This document shows, piece after piece, positions 35,793 to 44,600 of a stretch of 47,170 nucleotides of DNA (position 1 is the first letter of the stretch; each line of letters begins with the position of its first letter). A program made the position numbers and the translations under genes. Origin of the DNA: an uncultured Pelagibacteraceae bacterium. Lineage in GTDB: Bacteria > Pseudomonadota > Alphaproteobacteria > Pelagibacterales > Pelagibacteraceae. Where the stretch lies: contig CACFTE010000010.1 in assembly GCA_902569105.1 (NCBI GenBank), positions 1 through 47,170 of the forward strand, written 5' to 3'. The notes beneath the pieces are model-generated. The model did no database searches. It saw only the letters and a list, made by a program, of their open reading frames with translations, and was not told the origin of the DNA.

Positions 35793-36224
35793 ATGATCAA
35801 AACAATTTTTATAACATTAGTAATTAATTTAATTTTAATTAGTAACTCTTTTTCAAAGGAAAGTTTCTATGATGAAGCAAGAAAATTATTCGATAAAGAA
35901 CAGTTTGAACAATCCAAATTTCTGTTTCAAAGAGATATAGTCTTTAACCCAAAACAAGCAAAATCATATTTATATTTAGCAAAGATTTTTAAAATAGAGG
36001 AAAATTTGAAAGAAGAAGAGAAAAATCTTAATACAACACTTTTATTGGATCCAAAAAATGAAGAGGCAATTTATCTTTTAATGGATATAGAAATAGAAAG
36101 GTCAAATTTTGATAAAGTAAAAGAGCTAAAGGAAAAATTTGAAAAAGTATGTTCTAGTCTATGTACAAAAATTTCTTCTATAAATGAAAAATTGAAAAAT
36201 TTTGATACAAAAGATGAATCTTAA
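35793..36224 (+). CDS. exported TPR-like small protein
   Basis: This 143-residue protein has a signal peptide (cleavage near SFS) and about two to three TPR-like helix pairs ([56 protein letters not shown]). It ends with a CysxxxCys segment VCSSLCTK similar in position to that of the TPR protein at 39170-39655. Function is unknown; periplasmic scaffolding is the family expectation. It sits between guaB and guaA and overlaps guaA by 11 bp. Confidence 0.75.
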   Translation: MIKTIFITLVINLILISNSFSKESFYDEARKLFDKEQFEQSKFLFQRDIVFNPKQAKSYLYLAKIFKIEENLKEEEKNLNTTLLLDPKNEEAIYLLMDIEIERSNFDKVKELKEKFEKVCSSLCTKISSINEKLKNFDTKDES

Positions 36225-37776
36225 AGATGATCTGTCCAAAATCCTAATTATAGATTTTGGATCACAATTTACTCAACTTATTGCAAGAAGAGTTAGGGAA
36301 TTTGGTATATATTCTGAAATTATAAGTCATAAAAAAATTAATAAAAAATTAAATAAAAAAAAAATAAATGGAATAATTTTATCTGGGGGTCCCCTAAATG
36401 TTTATCAATCAAAAAAGGTCAAATTTAATAATGAAATACTTAAATGGAATATACCAATTCTGGGAATTTGTTTTGGGCATCAAGTAATCTCCAAAGAACT
36501 TGGTGGAAAAGTAAAAAAAGCTAAAAACAGAGAATTTGGATTAGCAAAATTAAAAAGATTAAATAAAAGCAAATTAACAAAAAATTTTTTTTCTAAATCA
36601 GGAACAAATAATGTTTGGATGAGTCATGCTGATGAAGTAACAAAATTACCAAAAGGTTTTAGAGTTATTGCAAAAACTGATACATCTAAGTTCTCAATAA
36701 TAGAAAATCCATCAAAAAAATTTTATGGAATTCAATTTCACCCTGAGGTTTCACATACAATAAATGGAAAAAAAATTATTAAAAATTTTATTTTCTCTAT
36801 TTGTAAAATGAGAAGAAACTGGTCATCAAAAAATCAAAAATATGTTTTGACCCATGAGGTAAAACAAATGGTTAAAAAATCAAAAGTTATTTGTGCTTTA
36901 TCAGGTGGTGTAGATAGTAGTGTTGTTGCAAAACTAATACATAATGCAATAGGAAAACAACTTACATGCATTTTTGTGAATACTGGTTTGTTAAGAAAAA
37001 ACGAAGAACATCAAGTTATTAAAACGTTTAAAAAGAAATTCAAACTAAACCTAATTTATGTTGACGCTAAAAAAATATTTTTAAATAATCTTCGAAACAT
37101 AAAAGACCCCGAGAAGAAAAGAAAAATAATTGGAAATTTATTTATTAAAATTTTTGAAAAATACGCAAAAAAGATAAAAAATGTTAAATTTCTAGCTCAA
37201 GGAACTCTTTATCCTGATTTAATTGAAAGTAAATCAGTGACAGGTAGTCAAACATCCAAAATAAAGTCTCATCATAATGTTGGGGGTTTACCAAAAAAAA
37301 TGAAACTTAAATTAGTTGAACCTTTAAGATTTCTTTTTAAAGACGAAGTCAGAAAATTGGGATTAGAGCTAAAACTTTCAAAAGATATAGTATTAAGACA
37401 TCCATTTCCCGGACCAGGTCTTGCAATTAGAATGCCAGGAGAAATTACACATAGTAAGATTAAAATGTTGAAGGAAGCAGATGAGATTTTCATAAATGGT
37501 TTGAAAGAGCATAACTTATACAATAAGATTTGGCAGGCTTACGCAGCTCTTTTACCAGTGAAAACAGTTGGTGTAATGGGCGATAACAGAACCTATGAAT
37601 ATATGTGTTTACTGAGAGCAATTACATCTGAAGATGGTATGACTGCTGATTTTTTTAGTTTTTCCAAAAAATTTATGCAACTTGTTTCAAACAAAATAAT
37701 TAATAATATAAAAGGTATAAATAGAGTTGTTTACGATATAACCTCTAAACCACCAAGCACTATAGAATTAGAATAA
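36214..37776 (+). CDS. guaA: GMP synthase (glutamine-hydrolysing)
   Basis: GMP synthase aminates XMP to GMP, using ammonia from glutamine. The N-terminal class I amidotransferase has the nucleophile Cys in [11 protein letters not shown] and FHPEVSHT. The ATP-pyrophosphatase domain has the P-loop [10 protein letters not shown], and the C-terminal dimerisation domain ends [12 protein letters not shown] 36214 gives 520 residues. An in-frame TTG at 36202 would add four residues and is less likely. Confidence 0.97.
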   Translation: MNLKDDLSKILIIDFGSQFTQLIARRVREFGIYSEIISHKKINKKLNKKKINGIILSGGPLNVYQSKKVKFNNEILKWNIPILGICFGHQVISKELGGKVKKAKNREFGLAKLKRLNKSKLTKNFFSKSGTNNVWMSHADEVTKLPKGFRVIAKTDTSKFSIIENPSKKFYGIQFHPEVSHTINGKKIIKNFIFSICKMRRNWSSKNQKYVLTHEVKQMVKKSKVICALSGGVDSSVVAKLIHNAIGKQLTCIFVNTGLLRKNEEHQVIKTFKKKFKLNLIYVDAKKIFLNNLRNIKDPEKKRKIIGNLFIKIFEKYAKKIKNVKFLAQGTLYPDLIESKSVTGSQTSKIKSHHNVGGLPKKMKLKLVEPLRFLFKDEVRKLGLELKLSKDIVLRHPFPGPGLAIRMPGEITHSKIKMLKEADEIFINGLKEHNLYNKIWQAYAALLPVKTVGVMGDNRTYEYMCLLRAITSEDGMTADFFSFSKKFMQLVSNKIINNIKGINRVVYDITSKPPSTIELE

Positions 37777-38552
37777 TGAATAATAAAATTAAAAAATTTA
37801 CCAATAAAAAAAATAAATCAAAAATAGTTTGTTTAACTGCATATTCAAAAAATATTGCTGAAATAATTGACAATCATGTAGACGCTGTTTTAGTTGGAGA
37901 TTCACTTGGATCTGTTCTCTATAATTATAATACTACTAGAAAAGTTAGTTTAAAAACAATGCTTGAACACACAAAAAGTGTAAGGATGGGAGTAAAAAAA
38001 AGTCTTTTAATAATTGATCTTCCACACAACACTTATAGAAATAAATCAGAAGCTCTAAGAAACTCAAAAAAAGCAATTGTAGAAACGAAATGTGATGCAG
38101 TAAAAATAGAAGGTGGATCAAGAATTAAAGAAATAGTTCATCATTTAGTAAAAAATAAAATTCCTGTATTAGGTCATATTGGGATTACGCCACAAACTGT
38201 AAAAGGTAAATTTAAATCAAAAGGCAAATCTGAAGTAGAGAAAAAAAGATTAATTCAAGATGCAAAGGCACTAGAACAGAATGGTGCCTTTGCTGTTGTT
38301 TTAGAGTGTATACATAGTGATGTTTCCAAGATAATAACAAACGAAATTAAAATTCCAACAATTGGAATAGGTGCTTCAAGATTTTGTGATGGTCAAGTTT
38401 TAGTTACTGATGATATACTAGGATTAACTGATGTTAAAATAAAATTTATAAAAAAGTATGCAAATTTAAAAAAAGTAATTAATTCAGCAGTATCCAAATT
38501 TAAGCAAGATGTAAAGCAGAAGAAATATCCAACAAAAAAATATTCATATTAA
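37776..38552 (+). CDS. panB: 3-methyl-2-oxobutanoate hydroxymethyltransferase
   Basis: PanB makes ketopantoate for pantothenate and coenzyme A, using methylene-tetrahydrofolate. Its 258 residues contain VCLTAYSKNIAEIID, DAVLVGDSLG, TRKVSLKTMLEHTKSVRMG, KIEGG, VLGHIGITPQTVKGKFK and the catalytic Glu in VVLECI. It is coupled to guaA by a 1-bp overlap and overlaps terC tail to tail by 4 bp. I see no panC nearby. Confidence 0.95.
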   Translation: MNNKIKKFTNKKNKSKIVCLTAYSKNIAEIIDNHVDAVLVGDSLGSVLYNYNTTRKVSLKTMLEHTKSVRMGVKKSLLIIDLPHNTYRNKSEALRNSKKAIVETKCDAVKIEGGSRIKEIVHHLVKNKIPVLGHIGITPQTVKGKFKSKGKSEVEKKRLIQDAKALEQNGAFAVVLECIHSDVSKIITNEIKIPTIGIGASRFCDGQVLVTDDILGLTDVKIKFIKKYANLKKVINSAVSKFKQDVKQKKYPTKKYSY

Positions 38553-39160
38553 AAATATTTTAAAAATTGTTCATTTATTTTCAATATTTCTAAGTCTGCT
38601 AATCCACTAATCACCAGTTGAAATGCTACAATTAAAATAAAACCAAGACCTACATATGCAATCCACAAATGCTTTTGAATATAATTTGCTAAGTAAGTAG
38701 CTAATGCTCCAGTTAATATTACTGACAAAACAAGGCCAAATATCATAAACTCAAAATATCCTTTTGAAGCACCAACTACACCAATCACGTTATCGAAACT
38801 AATTGTTATATCGGCAAATAAGACTTTATATACACTTTGTATGTATGATGGTTCTTTAGATTTTTTAGTCGGTGACTTAATTTTTTTAATTTCAAAAAGA
38901 TCTTTTCTAAGATCATTTACAATCCATATTAATAATAATCCTCCTAGAATTTTTATAAAATAAAATTTGAATAAATATGTAGCAAACAATGCAAAAATTA
39001 TTTTAAAAATTAATGCCCCACCGACACCCCATAAAATAATCTGTTTTCTATTCTTTGGAACAAAATTGGCCGCAATCAGACCAATAATGATTGCATTATC
39101 AGCAGCTAAAATTATATCAATAAATATAATTTGCGTAATTATTACAATTTCTTCAACCAA
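38549..39160 (-). CDS. TerC-family integral membrane protein
   Basis: This 203-residue protein has about six to seven membrane helices and the two acidic TerC signatures, LAADNAIIIGLIA in the first helix and ITISFDNVIGVVGAS in the second half. TerC members are linked to metal-ion (notably manganese) export and loading of exported enzymes; the older tellurite name is historical. It lies 9 bp after the TPR gene start on the same strand, so it is probably co-transcribed. Confidence 0.87.
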   Translation of the reverse strand: MVEEIVIITQIIFIDIILAADNAIIIGLIAANFVPKNRKQIILWGVGGALIFKIIFALFATYLFKFYFIKILGGLLLIWIVNDLRKDLFEIKKIKSPTKKSKEPSYIQSVYKVLFADITISFDNVIGVVGASKGYFEFMIFGLVLSVILTGALATYLANYIQKHLWIAYVGLGFILIVAFQLVISGLADLEILKINEQFLKYF

Positions 39161-39169
39161 AGTGTTTTA

Positions 39170-39655
39170 TTAATACTTAGATTTTTTAGTTCCTTCAATA
39201 ATTTCTTTAAGTTCTTGATATTCCTTACAATTACAACTTTCTAAGATCTTTAATCTTTCTTTTGCTAGATTAATTCTGTTAGTTGCTACGTATAATTCAC
39301 CAAGATACTCGTTTATTCCTATATGATCTGGTTTTATTGCAAGTCCTTCTAAATAATATTTTTCACCAGCATCAAAATCACCAAGTTTTCTAGTTGTAAA
39401 GCCTAGATAGTTAAGAGTATCGGGTTTATTAGGATTTTCTTTATTTGATTTTATTAATAATTTTTGTGCTTTTTTGTATCTTTTCAAAGCCTTATCAGTT
39501 TTACCTTTCATTTCATACTTTTTTGCATGTTTAATTGCATCTACAGCTTTTTGGTAATCTGTTTTAGGATCCGCGTCTCCACCACTAGTTCCTGCAGAAA
39601 AGGTAGGTTGAATGAACGCAAAAACAAGTAAAAAAGTTATCAATAATTTTTTCAT
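39170..39655 (-). CDS. exported TPR-repeat protein
   Basis: The 161-residue protein has a signal peptide ending near TFS, then a Lys-rich helix and about three TPR motifs (NPNKPDTLNYLGFTTRKLGDFDAGEKYYLEGLAIKPDHIGINEYLG and beyond). It ends with ESCNCKEYQELKEII, a Cys-containing tail I recall from exported alphaproteobacterial TPR proteins. A periplasmic scaffold role is likely; nothing more specific can be seen. It lies 2 bp from the pxpA stop. Confidence 0.8.
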   Translation of the reverse strand: MKKLLITFLLVFAFIQPTFSAGTSGGDADPKTDYQKAVDAIKHAKKYEMKGKTDKALKRYKKAQKLLIKSNKENPNKPDTLNYLGFTTRKLGDFDAGEKYYLEGLAIKPDHIGINEYLGELYVATNRINLAKERLKILESCNCKEYQELKEIIEGTKKSKY

Positions 39656-39657
39656 AA

Positions 39658-40431
39658 TTAGTTAAATTTCTCCATTTTGTTTAAAGGTTTTAATATAAGC
39701 CCGTTTTTAACTAAATTTTCTTTTAAAGTTTTAGCAGTTTCCAACGAACTTTTGTTATCACCATGTATGCACACAGAGTCTATTTCACAAGGTATCTGTT
39801 TTCCAGAGAGACAATTTATCGCTTGTCCCTGGACCATGCTTAAAACGTGTTTTTTGGCTTGTTCTGGGTCTGTTATTAACGCATTTGGGTTTGATCGTGA
39901 CACAAGATTTCCATCGTCCTCATAATTTCTATCAGCAAATATTTCACAAGCTATTTTCATATTCAATTTTTTTGCAGCAATCTCCATTTTTGATCCTGTT
40001 GGCACAAGGTAAATTATATCTTTTCCAATTTCGTTGACAGCTTTTGCTATAGTTGTTGCTAATGCCAAATCTTCACATGCCATATTATTCAATGCACCGT
40101 GAGGTTTAATATGAGTTACATTTTCATTATGATTGAATGCAATTCTTTGAAGTATTTCATATTGATCAATTATTAACTTTCTGATTTCTGAAGATGATAA
40201 ATTCATTCTTTTTCGACCAAAGTTTTCAGGATCATTAAATGATGGATGAGCTCCAATACTTACACAATTTTCTTTTGATATTTTTATCACATCATCCATT
40301 GTTTGTTCATCGCCAGCATGATAACCACATGCGATATTTGCTGAATTTATTATTCCTAGCAGAAAGGGATCATTTTCATTATTATGGAGCTTCGATTTTT
40401 CTCCTAAATCACAGTTGATATTAATTTCCAT
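39658..40431 (-). CDS. pxpA: 5-oxoprolinase subunit A (LamB/YcsF family)
   Basis: PxpA acts with PxpB and PxpC to hydrolyse 5-oxoproline (pyroglutamate) to glutamate using ATP. Its 257 residues show ININCDLGEKSKLHN, NIACGYHAGDEQTM, IGAHPSFNDPENFGRKRM, THIKPHGALNNMA, EIFADRNYEDDGNLVSR and CIHGDNKSS, all characteristic. It is divergent from pxpB with only 28 bp between starts, so one short region must drive both sides. Confidence 0.95.
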   Translation of the reverse strand: MEININCDLGEKSKLHNNENDPFLLGIINSANIACGYHAGDEQTMDDVIKISKENCVSIGAHPSFNDPENFGRKRMNLSSSEIRKLIIDQYEILQRIAFNHNENVTHIKPHGALNNMACEDLALATTIAKAVNEIGKDIIYLVPTGSKMEIAAKKLNMKIACEIFADRNYEDDGNLVSRSNPNALITDPEQAKKHVLSMVQGQAINCLSGKQIPCEIDSVCIHGDNKSSLETAKTLKENLVKNGLILKPLNKMEKFN

Positions 40432-40459
40432 AGCTTTTAAAACATTATTATAACATAAG

Positions 40460-41134
40460 ATGATTAAAAATATATTAAATCTTGGTGATGCGGCGGTTTA
40501 TTGCGACTTTGGTAAAGATGTAAATCAAGAAATAAATACTAATGTAATTAATTATTTCAAAAATATTAAAGATAAAAAAATCAACGGAATAATAAATGTT
40601 ACACCTTCATATAATAAACTAATAGTATCATTTGATTTAGAAGTTACATCATATTCTAAAGTAAAAAAAATAATAGAAAACTTAGAATTAGAAAAGAAAT
40701 TTGAGAACGAAAATAAATTAGTCGAAATACCTGTATGTTGCGATGAAAATTTCAAATTAGATCATGATAGATTAGAAAAAAAATTAGGTATTCCATTTGA
40801 TAAAGTATTAGAAATTTTTTTTAGAAAGGAATACTTCTGTTATATGACAGGTTTTATTGCTGGCATGCCTTTTTTAGGAGATACTAGTGAGAAACTCAGG
40901 ACAAAAAGACTAGAAACACCTAGAGTGAAAGTTCCAAAAGGATCAATTGGTTTAACAGAACAATTTTGCAATATTTATACTTATGAAAGCCCTGGTGGAT
41001 GGAATATAATAGGAAACACACCTTTAGAAATATTTAATAAAGAAAGACGAAGTGATCCTGCACTAATTAATCCTGGCGATAAAGTTAAATTTAATAAGAT
41101 AACACAAGAAGAATATGACAAAATTAAAAGATAA
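40460..41134 (+). CDS. pxpB: 5-oxoprolinase subunit B (KipI family)
   Basis: This 224-residue protein carries the KipI/PxpB signature GFIAGMPFLGD, then LETPRVKVPKGSIGL and YESPGGWNIIGNTP. It overlaps pxpC by 20 bp, as these subunits often do, and some species fuse them. The complex is cytosolic. Confidence 0.94.
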   Translation: MIKNILNLGDAAVYCDFGKDVNQEINTNVINYFKNIKDKKINGIINVTPSYNKLIVSFDLEVTSYSKVKKIIENLELEKKFENENKLVEIPVCCDENFKLDHDRLEKKLGIPFDKVLEIFFRKEYFCYMTGFIAGMPFLGDTSEKLRTKRLETPRVKVPKGSIGLTEQFCNIYTYESPGGWNIIGNTPLEIFNKERRSDPALINPGDKVKFNKITQEEYDKIKR

Positions 41135-42074
41135 TTATTTTGAGATTAAACGAGCAGGAATAAATACAACTTTTCAAGATAGCGGAAGAAAAAATCTTAA
41201 TCATATTGGCATTCCAATTAGCGGAGTTATGGATAAAAGAAACTTTACGCTTGCTAATGCGTTATTGAAAAATGAAACTAATACACCTGTAATTGAGTTT
41301 GCATACCAAGGTCCATTATTAGAATTTAATGGAGATAAAATATACTTTGTTATTACAGGAGATGTAAAATTTGAAATTATTAAAAATAATAAACAAAAAA
41401 TTACTGGTTTACCATACAATGTTTATGCAATTGAAAATAAAGATAAAATTGATATTCAATCTACAAATAAATCAGTTTATGGATACTTATCATTAAGTGA
41501 AAATATTATTCTTGATGAAATTTGGGATAGCGTTTCAACAAACACCAAGGCTAAGATAGGATCTAATAATGGTGATAAGCTTTCAGATAATCAAAAAATT
41601 AAAATTCATCATAAAAATAGAAATATAGCTTTATCGAAGTTAAATTATATTGATAAAAAAATTGAATATATAAGAGTTATTAAAGCTACAAACTTTGATT
41701 ATTTTTCAGAAAAAGCTAAAGAAGTTTTTTTTAATAAAGATTTTAAAGTCACAAAATTATCTGACAGAATGGGGATGAGGCTAGAGGGTCAAATTTTGGA
41801 AAATATAATTAGTACTAATATTAAATCGGAAGGATTAGTAAAGGGTGTTGTTCAAGTTCCAAGCGATGGAAATCCAATAATAATGTTAGCTGATCATGGT
41901 ACAATTGGAGGCTATCCCAAAATAGCGAATGTAATTAGTGCTGATTTCGATAAATTATCTCAAATGACACCGGGGACTACTATAAAATTTAAAGAAGTAA
42001 ATTTAGAAGAAGCTGAGAAATTATTTAAATTTTATAATTTAGAAACAACCAATTTAATAAATCAAATTTCATGA
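41115..42074 (+). CDS. pxpC: 5-oxoprolinase subunit C (KipA family)
   Basis: The 319-residue protein shows GINTTFQDSGRKNLNHIGIPISGVMDKR, SDRMGMRLEG and GVVQVPSDGNPIIMLADHGTIGGYPKIA, the KipA/PxpC hallmarks. It completes a PxpABC set. Its stop overlaps the ATG of the EamA transporter by 4 bp. Confidence 0.94.
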   Translation: MTKLKDNYFEIKRAGINTTFQDSGRKNLNHIGIPISGVMDKRNFTLANALLKNETNTPVIEFAYQGPLLEFNGDKIYFVITGDVKFEIIKNNKQKITGLPYNVYAIENKDKIDIQSTNKSVYGYLSLSENIILDEIWDSVSTNTKAKIGSNNGDKLSDNQKIKIHHKNRNIALSKLNYIDKKIEYIRVIKATNFDYFSEKAKEVFFNKDFKVTKLSDRMGMRLEGQILENIISTNIKSEGLVKGVVQVPSDGNPIIMLADHGTIGGYPKIANVISADFDKLSQMTPGTTIKFKEVNLEEAEKLFKFYNLETTNLINQIS

Positions 42075-42943
42075 ATATATTATTAAAAGTTCCAGGTTAT
42101 ATTTTAGTATTCATGGGAGCAGTAACACTAAGTTTTGGGGGTTTAATTGTAAAATCATTTGAAGGCGCAACTCTATGGCAAATATTGTTTTGGAGATCTG
42201 TATTCTTTTGTTTAGTTATAATTATTTTTTTATTAATTATTTACAAAAAACAATTTTTTAAATCTATAATCAGTTCAGGAATACCAGGACTGGTTGGTGG
42301 AATTATTTTAGGTTGTGGATTCTTTGGATATGTATTTGCGATGTATAATACAACTGTTGCAAATGCTAATTTTATTATTCAGACCCAAACATTATTTCTT
42401 GCAATTTTTGGATATATTTTTCTTAAAGAAAATATTTCTAAAATTACATTAGCATCAATAATACTAGCTATATCTGGAATCATACTGATGCTGGGAGACT
42501 CTCTGACATCAGGACAAATGATTGGAAACATAATTGCTTTTATTATGCCTATATCTTTTGCAGTACTTATTATTATAGTAAGAAAATATCCTAGTGTTGA
42601 TATGGTGCCCTTACAATTAATTGCAGGAATTGTTGCAATGATAATTGGATATTTAGTTGCTGGAAGAATAGATATTTCTTTACATGATATACTTTTAGGA
42701 TTTTTAGCTGGTTTTTTTCAAGTAGGTTTTGGTTTTATATTGATAACTATTGGTGCAAGAACAACGCCATCTGCAGTTGTAGGAATCATTATGATGTCCG
42801 AAGCAATTTTTGGACCTCTTTGGGCATGGATATTTATAAATGAACAGCCGTCGCTAATTGTCCTAATTGGAGGATCGATTGTATTATTTGCAGTTTTACT
42901 TCAATTTTTAAGTAAATTTATTTTAAAAAAAGAGGCAAATTAA
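42071..42943 (+). CDS. EamA/DMT-family transporter
   Basis: The 290-residue protein has ten hydrophobic helices in two EamA repeats, with GGIILGCGFFGYVFAMYNTTVANANFI in the first repeat and MMSEAIFGPLWAWIFINEQPS closing the second. These permeases export or import small metabolites such as amino acids. Coupling to pxpC by an ATGA overlap suggests a substrate linked to 5-oxoproline or glutamate, but this is inferred. The glycine riboswitch begins about 20 bp after its stop. Confidence 0.85.
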   Translation: MNILLKVPGYILVFMGAVTLSFGGLIVKSFEGATLWQILFWRSVFFCLVIIIFLLIIYKKQFFKSIISSGIPGLVGGIILGCGFFGYVFAMYNTTVANANFIIQTQTLFLAIFGYIFLKENISKITLASIILAISGIILMLGDSLTSGQMIGNIIAFIMPISFAVLIIIVRKYPSVDMVPLQLIAGIVAMIIGYLVAGRIDISLHDILLGFLAGFFQVGFGFILITIGARTTPSAVVGIIMMSEAIFGPLWAWIFINEQPSLIVLIGGSIVLFAVLLQFLSKFILKKEAN

Positions 42944-42963
42944 AGAATTTGTGGTATATTAAT

Positions 42964-43123
42964 TCTGCGGAAGAGACTACTTCAATGTAGAGCCGAAGGA
43001 GCAACCACCCCGGAATCTCTCAGGCAAAAGGACCGCGCATATTAACTCTGGAAAAAGAACAAAAGTTCTTGCCGAAGGAGCAAAACTCTCAGGCAAATAG
43101 ACAGAGGGGGCGAAAGAGTTAAT
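42964..43123 (+). promoter_or_regulatory. tandem glycine riboswitch upstream of gcvT
   Basis: Two glycine aptamers lie in series: aptamer I at about 42967-43037 and aptamer II at about 43046-43107. Each has the conserved core GCCGAAGGAGCAA (AGCCGAAGGAGCAACC in the first) and CTCTCAGGCAAA. P1 of aptamer I closes GCGG with CCGC; P1 of aptamer II closes CTCTG (43046-43050) with CAGAG (43102-43106). It controls the glycine cleavage operon. The linker between aptamers is perfectly complementary to the gcvT start region, which suggests control of translation. Confidence 0.95.
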
Positions 43124-43126
43124 ATG
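43038..43126 (+). promoter_or_regulatory. anti-start pairing in the glycine riboswitch expression platform
   Basis: CATATTAACTCT (43038-43049) is the exact reverse complement of AGAGTTAATATG (43115-43126), which includes the gcvT ATG (43124-43126). This 12-bp helix would bury the start codon and excludes P1 of aptamer II, which needs 43046-43050. Glycine binding would stabilise P1 and free the start, an ON switch. The complementarity is seen; the mechanism is inferred. Confidence 0.7.
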
Positions 43127-44227
43127 ACAAAAAAAACATCTTTATATAATCTTCATAAAAAGTATGGCGCTAAATTAGTAGAGTTTGCTGGATATGAAAT
43201 GCCAATTCAATATAAAGATGGAATTATCCAAGAACATAAGTTTACTAGATCTAAATGCGGAATATTTGATGTATCACATATGGGCCAGCTCTTTATATAT
43301 GGTAAAGAAAATCTTACAAAAGATCTTGAAAATATTTTTCCAACAGATTTAAAGAAGTTAAATATAAATCAAAGCAAGTATTCTTTTCTGATGGATGAGA
43401 ACGCAGGAATATACGATGACTTAATAATCACGAAAATTTTAGAAGGCTATCTAATAATTCTTAATGCAGCATGTAAAGATAATGACTTTAAAATTATTAA
43501 AACAAAATTAGGTAACACATACAATTTACAATTAAAAGAAGACTTGTCGTTAATTGCTTTACAGGGTCCAGAGGCAAAAACAATTTTAGAAAAAAAAGTA
43601 AAGGGAGTAAGTAAATTAAAATTTATGAATGGTGAAAAATATAAATTTTTAGACATTAATATATTTATTTCAAGATCAGGATATACAGGCGAAGATGGAT
43701 TTGAAATTTCAATTGACAACAATTATGTAGAAAAATTTGTAGAGGAAATGCTTAATGAAGGAGCTAAAATGATAGGACTTGGTGCAAGAGACACTCTAAG
43801 AATGGAAGCTGGTTTATGTCTTTATGGTAATGATATTGATAAAAATACTACTCCTATTGAAGCGAATCTTAAATGGGCAATTTCTAAAAATAGAATTGAC
43901 ACTGAATATCCTGGATCAAAAATTATAAAAAAACAAATTCAATCTGGTGTAGAAAAAATTAGAGTAGGAATTAAACCAGTGAACAGAGTCATAGCTAGAG
44001 GAAACACAAGAGTATTTAACAAAGATGATAAAGAAATAGGAAAAATTACAAGTGGCACTTTTGGTCCAAGTGTTGATCATTCAATAGCAATGGGTTATGT
44101 TGAAAATGAGTATTCAAAATTAAATACAAAATTATTTTTAGAGATAAGAGGAAAAAAAATACCTGCAAATATATGTGATCTTCCATTTTATAAAAAAAAA
44201 TATGTCAAAGGAGAAATAAATGTCTGA
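43124..44227 (+). CDS. gcvT: glycine cleavage system T protein (aminomethyltransferase)
   Basis: GcvT releases ammonia from lipoyl-bound aminomethyl and passes the one-carbon unit to tetrahydrofolate. Its 367 residues show [31 protein letters not shown], the catalytic Asp region [35 protein letters not shown] and [18 protein letters not shown]. It is under riboswitch control. The end overlaps gcvH by 8 bp, and AAAGGAG inside gcvT serves as the gcvH ribosome site. Confidence 0.97.
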   Translation: MTKKTSLYNLHKKYGAKLVEFAGYEMPIQYKDGIIQEHKFTRSKCGIFDVSHMGQLFIYGKENLTKDLENIFPTDLKKLNINQSKYSFLMDENAGIYDDLIITKILEGYLIILNAACKDNDFKIIKTKLGNTYNLQLKEDLSLIALQGPEAKTILEKKVKGVSKLKFMNGEKYKFLDINIFISRSGYTGEDGFEISIDNNYVEKFVEEMLNEGAKMIGLGARDTLRMEAGLCLYGNDIDKNTTPIEANLKWAISKNRIDTEYPGSKIIKKQIQSGVEKIRVGIKPVNRVIARGNTRVFNKDDKEIGKITSGTFGPSVDHSIAMGYVENEYSKLNTKLFLEIRGKKIPANICDLPFYKKKYVKGEINV

Positions 44228-44600
44228 TGTAAAATATTCAAAAGAACATGAATGGTTAAAGCTTGATGGAGACGTTGCAACTATAGGTATCACAAAACAT
44301 GCAACAGAAATGTTAGGTGATATTGTTTTTGCTGAATTACCTGAAAAAGGCTCGAGCGTAGAAAAAGATAGCACTGCAGGAGTTGTTGAATCAACAAAAG
44401 CTGCAAGTGATGTATATACTCCAATAAGTGGTGAAGTAGTAGATGCCAACCAAGCAATTGTGGAAGATCCTTCTAAAATTAATGCTGACCCAGAGGGAGA
44501 GGCATGGTTTTTTAAATTAAAAATTAAAGATATCAAAGAGCTTGATACTTTAATGAATAAAGATGAATACGATAAATTTGCAAAAGAAAGCAGTCAGTAA
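44220..44600 (+). CDS. gcvH: glycine cleavage system H protein (lipoyl carrier)
   Basis: This 126-residue carrier swings the aminomethyl group between P, T and L proteins on lipoate. The lipoyl lysine is K60 in [31 protein letters not shown] and the final [18 protein letters not shown] are typical. A strong Shine-Dalgarno site precedes it. Its TAA shares one base with the gcvP ATG. Confidence 0.98.
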   Translation: MSDVKYSKEHEWLKLDGDVATIGITKHATEMLGDIVFAELPEKGSSVEKDSTAGVVESTKAASDVYTPISGEVVDANQAIVEDPSKINADPEGEAWFFKLKIKDIKELDTLMNKDEYDKFAKESSQ

